From: an uncultured Marinicella sp.
Lineage (GTDB): Bacteria > Pseudomonadota > Gammaproteobacteria > Xanthomonadales > Marinicellaceae
Reading direction: 5' to 3'
DNA: 7,227 bases
Assembly: GCA_938008005.1 (NCBI GenBank)
Contig: CALLLZ010000490.1
Span: 1 to 7,227 of the forward strand
Of this stretch, positions 1-6,600 are shown one piece after another. A program made the translations under genes and the position numbers. Numbering within the stretch: the stretch's first letter is position 1; the number at the start of each line of letters is the position of its first letter. A model generated the notes under the pieces. The model did not search any database. It was given only the letters and a program-made list of their open reading frames with translations, and was not told the DNA's origin.

Positions 1-1
1 G

Positions 2-298
2 CCAACAGAGAATACATGTGTATTTCAAAATGCTGATATCGAAGTTAAATTAATCAGTAACCAACAACAGGGGCAACAACAACTGGCCGTCATCAGCACC
101 CAAAGTATCCACAACCTTAGTTTGGCTTTAGGGCAAGGTAAAATCTTTAAACAGTTTCCAATAATGAAAACTGATAACAACCGATACTGGCAAATTAAAT
201 TAAGCCCAAATGATAACATTAAAGAATACCAACTGCTCAGGTTGGCATTCACCTACAACCACACCAGTTACTTTGCAGAATCAACTGTATTTTTCTGA
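2..298 (+). CDS. C-terminal fragment of an unrecognised protein
   Basis: An open frame enters from the left edge and ends at TGA 296-298, giving the last 98 residues of a protein. There is no stop codon from the window edge, and no start codon is needed because the gene begins upstream. I do not recognise the family. The visible part has a glutamine-rich stretch (N-Q-Q-Q-G-Q-Q-Q, about residues 20-27), then alternating hydrophobic and polar segments that look like beta strands. It ends in an aromatic tail (T-V-F-F). There is no transmembrane helix and only one cysteine. The frame has ordinary low-GC codon use like its neighbours. It is followed by 177 bp that contain a new promoter, so it is probably not cotranscribed with the next gene. 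That it is coding is fairly likely; its function is unknown. Confidence 0.6.
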   Translation, partial: PTENTCVFQNADIEVKLISNQQQGQQQLAVISTQSIHNLSLALGQGKIFKQFPIMKTDNNRYWQIKLSPNDNIKEYQLLRLAFTYNHTSYFAESTVFF

Positions 299-391
299 TT
301 CAAAATTCCTCTATCAACATTAAGCTCCGAAAATAACATCAATCTATCATCCACACTCAATAAACTTACAAAAAATATTACCAGAACATCA

Positions 392-405
392 CTGATTTAA
401 ATCAG
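392..405. promoter_or_regulatory. Perfect 14-bp palindrome, FNR/ANR-like candidate operator
   Basis: The sequence reads CTGATTTAAATCAG on both strands. Its core TGAT-N4-ATCA matches the inner four bases of each half of the FNR/ANR consensus (TTGAT-N4-ATCAA), but the outermost pair is C/G instead of T/A. It ends three bases before a -35-like hexamer and is centred about 45 bp upstream of the inferred start of transcription, a plausible position for an activator. It lacks a following T-run and is not GC-rich, so it is unlikely to be a terminator. The palindrome is seen directly; the regulator assignment is inference. Confidence 0.4.
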
Positions 406-408
406 CCA

Positions 409-437
409 TCGACAGTTGGTGAGTTACCAGCTAAAAT
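409..437 (+). promoter_or_regulatory. Sigma70-like promoter of the SFPD-repeat gene
   Basis: TCGACA (409-414) matches the -35 consensus at five of six bases. TAAAAT (432-437) matches the -10 consensus at five of six. The spacer is exactly 17 bp. Transcription would start near 443-445, leaving a leader of about 30 nt before the ATG at 476. A perfect palindrome lies immediately upstream. In AT-rich DNA such matches can arise by chance, but both hexamers, the spacing and the location agree. Confidence 0.5.
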
Positions 438-463
438 TAATAGACCAGTCAAGCTGAATGTAA

Positions 464-468
464 AGAGG
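464..468 (+). promoter_or_regulatory. Ribosome binding site of the SFPD-repeat gene
   Basis: AGAGG lies seven bases before the ATG at 476, within the run AAAGAGGT. This is the strongest Shine-Dalgarno match in the window and fixes the start of the small gene, whose protein has no recognised family to guide start choice. Confidence 0.7.
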
Positions 469-475
469 TCATACC

Positions 476-895
476 ATGAATAAAGATTTAAAGATTGCCA
501 TTGTAGTTATTTCAATCATTTTGATGATTATTATCTTAGGAGATTCACCACAAAAAAACGTTTCTTCAGCCAAATACAATCCCACACATTCATACCAATC
601 AAAAAACAATAATCAAACCCTATCCACCGCATCGAGCAGTCGTTCAGAGAAGTCTTGTTATCACAACGGTATTGAATTAAAAGGTAAAGTTGAATTTGTC
701 GATTCTTTCCCAGACTTAAAGGTTAAGTTTGTCAGTTCTTTTGCCGATATTGATGTCAAATTTGTATCATCATTTCCTGACGATTGTGGTGAATGGCAAG
801 AAGTCAGTAGCTTTCCAGATTTCAAAATTCAAGTGGTCGACTCTTTTCCAGACATTGAAGTCAAAAAAGTCAGTTCTTTCCCAGGTATGAATTGA
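476..895 (+). CDS. Membrane-anchored SFPD-repeat protein of unknown function
   Basis: This 139-residue protein has no function I can assign. Residues 1-6 are short and charged (M-N-K-D-L-K), and 7-22 form one strongly hydrophobic helix. No clear signal-peptidase site follows, so the protein is probably anchored in the inner membrane with the rest in the periplasm. Residues 23-60 are a polar linker rich in Asn, Ser, Gln and Lys. Residues 70-137 are six tandem repeats, mostly 11 residues long, with the pattern x-[KE]-[VI]-x-x-V-[SD]-S-F-[PA]-D. The fourth unit is 13 residues and carries C-G-E-W. Two cysteines (61 and 104) flank the first part of the array and could form a disulfide. The start is supported by a strong ribosome binding site. 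The gene has its own promoter and lies 90 bp upstream of acs on the same strand. The regular strand-plus-turn pattern suggests a small beta solenoid or stacked strands, perhaps a binding module or cell-envelope structural element. The coding call is firm because repeat residues are kept while their codons vary. Confidence 0.85.
   Translation: MNKDLKIAIVVISIILMIIILGDSPQKNVSSAKYNPTHSYQSKNNNQTLSTASSSRSEKSCYHNGIELKGKVEFVDSFPDLKVKFVSSFADIDVKFVSSFPDDCGEWQEVSSFPDFKIQVVDSFPDIEVKKVSSFPGMN
683..886 (+). repeat. Six tandem protein-level repeats (V-[SD]-S-F-P-D)
   Basis: The units span residues 70-80, 81-91, 92-102, 103-115, 116-126 and 127-137 of the small membrane protein. Five are 11 residues; the fourth is 13. 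The second unit has Ala in place of Pro, and the last ends in Gly in place of Asp. The DNA copies have diverged: the S-S pair is written AGT-TCT, TCA-TCA, AGT-AGC and AGT-TCT in different units. The array is therefore old and kept at the protein level, not a recent slippage product. Confidence 0.9.
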
Positions 896-908
896 GCCTA
901 TAAGCTAT

Positions 909-926
909 ATACGACCATAGTCTAAT
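909..926. promoter_or_regulatory. Imperfect inverted repeat upstream of acs, candidate CrbR site
   Basis: The 18-bp sequence ATACGACCATAGTCTAAT has dyad symmetry at 12 of 18 positions: outer AT/AT, inner GAC/GTC and a central AT. It is centred about 68 bp before the acs start codon. LuxR/FixJ-type regulators bind dyads of this size, and a CrbR-like regulator is encoded just downstream and is expected to control acs, so this is the best candidate operator in the gap. I see no convincing sigma70 -35/-10 pair between it and acs (TATTTT at 959-964 is the best -10), which would fit an activator-dependent promoter. The assignment is inference. Confidence 0.35.
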
Positions 927-985
927 GGGCACATGCTGAAAGCCATGGCAAAGTAAGCTATTTTAAACGCAACTGAGACCCGCCA

Positions 986-2929
986 ATGAAAACACGATAT
1001 CCTGTAAACTCAAACTTTACAGCACAGACACTTTGTGACAATGATACTTATCTGTCTATGTATCAAGAAAGCATTGAAAACAATAGTGCATTTTGGGATA
1101 AGCATGGCAAAAGATTAGATTGGATTAAGCCCTACTCTCAAGTTAAGGATGTTTCATTCGCTAAAGAGGATCTGCATATTAAGTGGTACTCAGATGGTCA
1201 GCTCAATGTCAGTTACAACTGCATAGACAGACACTTAACCACCAAAGCCGACCAAACTGCTATCATTTGGGAAGGCGATAATCCTGAAGAGTCCAAACAC
1301 ATAACCTATGCGCAATTACACTCAGAAGTCTGTCGTTTTGCCAATACACTTAAAAAATTGGGTGTAGTCAAAGGAGATCGCGTAACGTTGTATATGCCAA
1401 TGATTCCAGAAGCAGCATATGCAATGCTGGCTTGCGCAAGGATTGGTGCCATTCATTCAGTGGTTTTTGGTGGGTTTTCACCAGAAGCATTGGGTGATCG
1501 CATCATCAACTGTAAATCTAAGCTGGTCATAACAGCTGACCAGGGTGTGCGCGGATCAAAACCGATTCCATTAAAAGCCAATGTTGATAAGGCAACCCAA
1601 AAACCCGGCGTGAAAGATTACTTGGAATCTGTGCTGGTAATCAAAACCACTGAACACAATGTCAATTGGTATGACCATGATCATTGGTACCATGAGATCA
1701 GCCAAACTGTGGCAAAACAATGTGAACCCGAGGTGATGAATGCAGAAGATCCCTTGTTCATTCTCTACACATCTGGATCAACAGGACAACCAAAAGGTGT
1801 GTTACATACCTCTGCTGGTTATCTGGTTTATGCTTCCATGACACATGAATATGTATTTGATATACACCAGGGCGATATTTACTGGTGTACCGCAGATGTT
1901 GGGTGGATAACCGGACACAGTTACGTGGTTTATGGCCCATTGGCCAATGGCGGTACCACACTGATGTTTGAAGGAGTACCCAACTACCCTGATTTCAGTC
2001 GATTTTGGCAAATTTGTGATAAACATCAAGTTAATATCTGTTACACCGCACCAACTGCCATTCGTGCCTTAATGAAAGAGGGCGATGAACCAGTGAAATC
2101 GACTTCTAGGAAATCACTGCGGGTTTTAGGCTCTGTGGGTGAACCGATCAATCCCGAGGCCTGGAAATGGTACTATGAAGTGGTTGGAGAAACAAACAGT
2201 CCAATCGTTGATACCTGGTGGCAAACTGAAACTGGTGGCATCATGATCACACCACTACCAGGTGCAACGGAATTAAAACCAGGATCAGCCACCAGACCTT
2301 TTTTTGGTATTCAACCAGCTCTACTAGACAATGATGGTAATGAACTTGATGGCGTAGCAGCCGGCAATTTAGTCATTACCGATTCTTGGCCTGGGCAAAT
2401 GAGAACTGTTTTTGGAGATCATGATCGATTTTACACCACTTACTTTTCTACTTTTGACCATGTTTATACAACCGGTGATGGAGCGAAAAGAGATGAAGAT
2501 GGTTACTATTGGATAACTGGCAGAACTGATGATGTACTTAATGTATCCGGTCATCGTATGGGCACAGCAGAAGTAGAAAGTGCCTTAGTGGCGCATGAAA
2601 CAGTGGCAGAAGCGGCAGTCGTCGGCTACCCACATGAAATCAAAGGCCAAGGCATATATGCTTATGTAACTTTAGTCAATGGAGTTATTGAGAGCGAAGA
2701 TCTAAGAAATGAATTGGTTAAATGGGTCAGGAAAGAAATTGGCCCCATAGCAACACCAGATAAAGTCCAATGGGCGCCAGGGTTGCCTAAAACCCGCTCT
2801 GGAAAAATCATGCGTCGCATCTTAAGAAAAATTGCCGCCAATGAGCATGAAAATTTAGGCGACACCTCTACATTGGCTGAGCCTGAAGTGGTTGCAGATT
2901 TGATTTCCAAACGCCTCAACAAATCATAA
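986..2929 (+). CDS. acs: Acetyl-CoA synthetase (AMP-forming)
   Basis: This cytoplasmic enzyme activates acetate with ATP to acetyl-AMP, then forms acetyl-CoA, AMP and pyrophosphate. It is the high-affinity route for acetate uptake into the TCA cycle and glyoxylate shunt. The 647 residues match the usual length of bacterial Acs. The N-terminal ACAS domain includes the typical R-L-D-W-I-K-P at 43-49. The adenylate-forming P-loop is Y-T-S-G-S-T-G-Q-P-K-G at 261-271. The D-T-W-W-Q-T-E-T-G-G motif is at 409-418, with Trp412 at the position that limits the pocket to acetate. Ile308, Thr309 and Val384 complete the pocket. Asp498, Arg513 and Arg524 occupy the expected nucleotide-binding and hinge positions, and Arg582 lies in the CoA-side C-terminal domain. 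Lys607 in P-K-T-R-S-G-K is the conserved catalytic lysine that Pat-type enzymes acetylate to switch Acs off. The start gives the standard N-terminus, although the ribosome binding site (GAG at 975-977) is weak. No key residue is missing. It is probably cotranscribed with the regulator gene 17 bp downstream. Confidence 0.97.
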   Translation: MKTRYPVNSNFTAQTLCDNDTYLSMYQESIENNSAFWDKHGKRLDWIKPYSQVKDVSFAKEDLHIKWYSDGQLNVSYNCIDRHLTTKADQTAIIWEGDNPEESKHITYAQLHSEVCRFANTLKKLGVVKGDRVTLYMPMIPEAAYAMLACARIGAIHSVVFGGFSPEALGDRIINCKSKLVITADQGVRGSKPIPLKANVDKATQKPGVKDYLESVLVIKTTEHNVNWYDHDHWYHEISQTVAKQCEPEVMNAEDPLFILYTSGSTGQPKGVLHTSAGYLVYASMTHEYVFDIHQGDIYWCTADVGWITGHSYVVYGPLANGGTTLMFEGVPNYPDFSRFWQICDKHQVNICYTAPTAIRALMKEGDEPVKSTSRKSLRVLGSVGEPINPEAWKWYYEVVGETNSPIVDTWWQTETGGIMITPLPGATELKPGSATRPFFGIQPALLDNDGNELDGVAAGNLVITDSWPGQMRTVFGDHDRFYTTYFSTFDHVYTTGDGAKRDEDGYYWITGRTDDVLNVSGHRMGTAEVESALVAHETVAEAAVVGYPHEIKGQGIYAYVTLVNGVIESEDLRNELVKWVRKEIGPIATPDKVQWAPGLPKTRSGKIMRRILRKIAANEHENLGDTSTLAEPEVVADLISKRLNKS

Positions 2930-2946
2930 ACAAGACGCCATAAACA

Positions 2947-3615
2947 ATGAATTGGGACATCAACAACATTGCGATCGATAAAATCATCATAGCTGATGAC
3001 CACCCCATGTTTCGCAATGCACTGCGACAAGCTTTGAACTTAGAGGAATCGGGTTGCCAAACCATCGAAGTGGCATCTTCTGATTCATTACGTATCCAAT
3101 TGCGCGATCATAACGATGCTGATTTGTTGATATTAGATTTAAATATGCCAGGTGTAGAAGGGTTTTCGGCACTGGCTTACGTACAAAAACTATACCCAGA
3201 TTTGCCAATTGTCATGATATCGGCCAATGACAAACCTGAAACCATCATGCATGCCAAAAATTTTGGTGCCTTAGGCTTTGTCAGCAAATCAGCAAATCTA
3301 GAAGACATTCGAGCAGGTCTACAAACGGTGCTCGAGGGTAATACATACTTCCCATACAAACTCAATGGGAAGTTATTGCAAAATCAAAAAGACTCTTTTA
3401 ACGAAACTACACGCCAAGTAGCTGAACTCACCCCACAACAACACAAAGTCCTCTCCATGATTAAACAAGGACTCTTGAACAAACAGATAGCTTATGAACT
3501 AACTATCTCTGAAGCCACTGTTAAGGCGCATGTCACTGCCATCATGAGAAAACTTGAGGTTAATAACCGTACTCAAGCTGTTATGAAAGTAGCTAATATT
3601 AAAATAGGCAGTTAA
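2947..3615 (+). CDS. crbR: LuxR/FixJ-family response regulator, CrbR (ErdR) type
   Basis: This 222-residue cytoplasmic DNA-binding regulator probably activates acs when phosphorylated. A receiver domain fills residues 12-130: the acidic pair Asp17-Asp18, phosphoacceptor Asp64 (L-I-L-D-L-N-M-P-G), Ser92 at the switch position and Lys114 are all present. A linker of about 30 residues leads to a LuxR-type helix-turn-helix domain (about 160-218). It has L-T-P-Q-Q-H-K-V-L, then G-L-L-N-K-Q-I-A-Y-E-L and the recognition helix S-E-A-T-V-K-A-H-V. The start is the only Met before the first beta strand; its ribosome binding site is weak, so translation may depend partly on coupling to acs, which ends 17 bp upstream. 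CrbR/ErdR is the established partner of CrbS/MxtR, and the candidate CrbS gene is convergent 44 bp downstream. The family call rests on domain architecture plus this context; the receiver/LuxR architecture alone is common. Confidence 0.88.
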   Translation: MNWDINNIAIDKIIIADDHPMFRNALRQALNLEESGCQTIEVASSDSLRIQLRDHNDADLLILDLNMPGVEGFSALAYVQKLYPDLPIVMISANDKPETIMHAKNFGALGFVSKSANLEDIRAGLQTVLEGNTYFPYKLNGKLLQNQKDSFNETTRQVAELTPQQHKVLSMIKQGLLNKQIAYELTISEATVKAHVTAIMRKLEVNNRTQAVMKVANIKIGS

Positions 3616-3649
3616 AGTATTTTAAAAAAACACTTTTCAATATTTACTG
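3609..3649. terminator. Weak imperfect stem between convergent genes, possible bidirectional terminator
   Basis: Arms 3609-3621 and 3639-3649 can pair over 11 bp (CAGT/ACTG, AAA/TTT, TATT/AATA) with two single-base bulges in the left arm. The loop contains a run of seven A (3624-3630), which reads as a U-run on the minus strand. The stem is AT-rich, weak and starts inside the end of crbR. It is the only hairpin-like structure I see in the 44 bp separating the convergent genes, so it is offered as a tentative terminator for one or both. Confidence 0.22.
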
Positions 3650-3659
3650 GTTTGATCAT

Positions 3660-6600
3660 TCAAAAAAATTGGTTAAGTAATTGTCTCAACTTAATTGGCT
3701 TCAGTGGTTTAAGCAATAAATGATAACCGGCTTCTTTGACTTGATTTTTTAAGTCTTCAGAATGATTAGCAGTGATAATAATTACGGGACAATTCAAATT
3801 AAACTGCTTAAACAACTTAACTATAACATCGGTACCAAGTTCATTATTTAATTGATAATCCACTAATAACAAATCAGGTTTAACTCCCATATTCAATATT
3901 TTCTTTGCCTGAGCAGAACCTTCAGAACTGTGAACACTTAAGCCCCAACCTGATAACAACTGATCCATGCCATTGAGAATTTGCGGTTCGTTATCAATAC
4001 ACAATACAGTCTTTTGTTGTTGGTTTGAGCTTCGGGCCACCCAACCATCAACCTCATCTGCCGGCTCTTTAGACTCAGTTGCAGCCGACGGTACATTTAA
4101 CAAAAAAGAAGAACCTCGGCCTGGTATTGAACGGACATTCAATGGGATGTTTAACTGTTTGAGTATTCTTTCGACAATACTCAAGCCCAAGCCCAAACCT
4201 TTATCTGGAACATCAATGGCTTGATTGGTTTTAATCTTCTTATTGAGGCGTTTGAATTCATTGAAAATTTCGATTTGCTCGTCTTCAGTTAAACCTACAC
4301 CCGTATCAATAACTAAAATTTGTACGTATTGTTTTGCTGTTACATAATTGCGTCGTGCCGCAACCAACACCCCACCCTGTTCAGTATATCTGATGGCATT
4401 ACTGGTTAGGTTTTGTAACACACGATACAACAACTTTTTATCTGTTTGAACCCATAAATCTGACTCTCTAACCCGAAACTTCAGACCTTTTTTTGTGGCT
4501 CTTGGATCATATTGTGTGGCCAATTGATTAAATAAATCATTCAATGCAAAATCGGTGACATCAACTTTAACTCCTCCTGCATCAAATTTAGCAATGTCTA
4601 ATAATGCACTGAGCATATTTTCTGCAGCCCTCAGAGATTGATCTAAATTAGCAATTGTTGATGCCACATCAATGGGTAACTGTGCACTTTTTTCACTCAA
4701 AACGGCAGCAAATAGTCGTGCTGCATTGAATGGTTGTAACAAATCATGACTGGCATCAGCAATGAATTTAGTCTTACTTAAATTGGCCTGCTGCGCAATG
4801 GCAGTTGCATCGGCGAGTTCTTGATTAGTTTTTGACAATTCTATGGTGCGTTGTTCAACACGATGTTCCAAATTAACTTTGGCTTGTTCCAATGCCAATT
4901 CGGCTTTATGGCGGGTACTGATGTCTTGCATAATCACGAAAACACCATTGATTTGTGTTTTTTGGTTTTCAGTTTTATGGGTATCTGGCACATAAGTGCC
5001 TAAAATAAAATGTTGTTTGCCAGTATGATCGGCTGTAGACATTTCAAAAGACTGGGTTTCTCCATTAAAAGCTGCTTTTAAATAAGGTTCACGTTTTGCC
5101 AACTCCGTTTCACTGAATAGTTCATGTAAAGCACTGCCAATCAATTGTTGTTTACTCTTACCCATAAACTGTTGATAAGCCTTATTTACAAACAATATAC
5201 TTCTGTCATGGTTCAAATATGCCAACATAGCTGGTGAGTGGTCAGTATAAAACTGAATTTGTTGTTGCGAATCAATCAAGTCTTGTTGCGTACGCTTATA
5301 CTGTGTTACATCATTATATGTGGTTACATAACCACCATTAGGCATAGGATGACCCTCAATTTGCAGGTATTTTCCATTATTAAAAGCCCGTTCTGATTGA
5401 TAACTGCGCCGCTGCCTAAGTAACACCATGCGTTTTTCTATTTCTTGTTGCGCATCTTGGTTAGGCAATAAGCCCCGTTTGGCATTAAAGCGCAAAACTG
5501 TCATGATTGACATACCTCTTTGAATAAAATTGTCTGGATAATTTAGCAATTCAATGTACTGTTTATTCCAAGCAATCAAGCGAAGATTCTCATCTACCAC
5601 ACTAACGCCTTGAGAAATGCTTTCCAATGTCGCTTCTGTCAATGACCGGTTGAATCGAATGGCCTGTTGAGTTTCATCCAACAAATTAAGAATTTCATCA
5701 ACAGCTAAACCTTTACTTTGTAGCATAGCAGTCACTACAGCACGTGCTGAAGATGAACCGATAGAACCGGCCAAAAGCTTTTCTGTGAATTGAATCAATG
5801 GCGTACTGACTTGATCCTCATCACTCATTCTATGACCCAGGCCTTCAGCAAAATTGGCAAATGACTGATCAGCAAAATTGATACCAATTAAACGTCGAAC
5901 CACTTGCTTTAAATCACCCACTGTTAAATCATCCGCAGTTGATTGATCACCGATATGAGCCACCTTATTCAATTGACGTTTACTCAACCATTGGGCGCTC
6001 AACGCATAAATAATATGAACCGCGACATTAGTTGCCAAGGTATAACTGAACAATTTAAATAAAGGTGGAGTGGCACTTGTTAGCTGTTGCATGGTAGTTA
6101 GAATACCGTATTGAGTGGTATTTACTCCCTCGATAGGTTGTGGAATAAACACCATCACCACCCAAGCAGTCAAACCAGCCATCATACCTACAAAAGCAGA
6201 TTGCTTATTAGATTTATGCCAGTACATACCTAATAACATAGCCGGTGCAAACTGGACCATCAATAAAAAAGATAGGTTACCCATAGCTGCCAACGGTACA
6301 TTATTATGCGCCATCACATAAAACACGAATGCCGCTAAGCTGATAACAAATATGCTGATGCGGCGACTCCATAACACCACACGTTTTAAACCATCTTTTT
6401 TCTGTAAATGGTATTTCTTAATGTGCAAATACAATGGTAAAATTAAATCATTACTGATCATGGTACTGAGCGCAATGGTAGAAATAATGACCATTCCTGA
6501 TGCTGCAGCTAAGCCACCCAGAAACACCAACATGGCCAATGTATTTTGTTGGTAATGTAAAGGTAATTGCAAGACATACAAGTCAGGTCGACCTGTATCT

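Noticed and set aside
59..92. CAA-rich stretch that looks like a simple repeat
   Set aside because: It is a short Gln-rich codon run (interrupted CAA/CAG) inside a coding frame, too short and irregular to call a microsatellite.
25..252. Minus-strand open frame rich in Leu, Cys and Ile
   Set aside because: It is antisense to the open frame 2-298, and its hydrophobicity comes from the reverse complement of CAA-rich plus-strand codons. No ribosome binding site or family similarity was seen.
392..405. Palindrome considered as the terminator of the first gene
   Set aside because: It lies nearly 100 bp after the stop, is AT-rich, has no loop and no following T-run. An operator reading fits better.
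440..449. GACC-AGTC element resembling the dyad found upstream of acs
   Set aside because: The half-site spacing is two bases shorter than in the 909-926 dyad and the flanks do not match, so it is not counted as a second CrbR site.
942..949. 8-bp palindrome GCCATGGC upstream of acs
   Set aside because: Short palindromes of this size arise by chance. It has no T-run and no clear promoter geometry.
2662..3030. Minus-strand open frame of 122 codons across the end of acs and the start of crbR
   Set aside because: It is antisense to two well-supported genes, has no recognisable domain and has a composition typical of a shadow frame.
6115..6555. Two plus-strand open frames (6115-6321, 6352-6555) opposite the transporter domain
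   Set aside because: Both are antisense to a strongly supported transmembrane domain and show no start signals or domain features.
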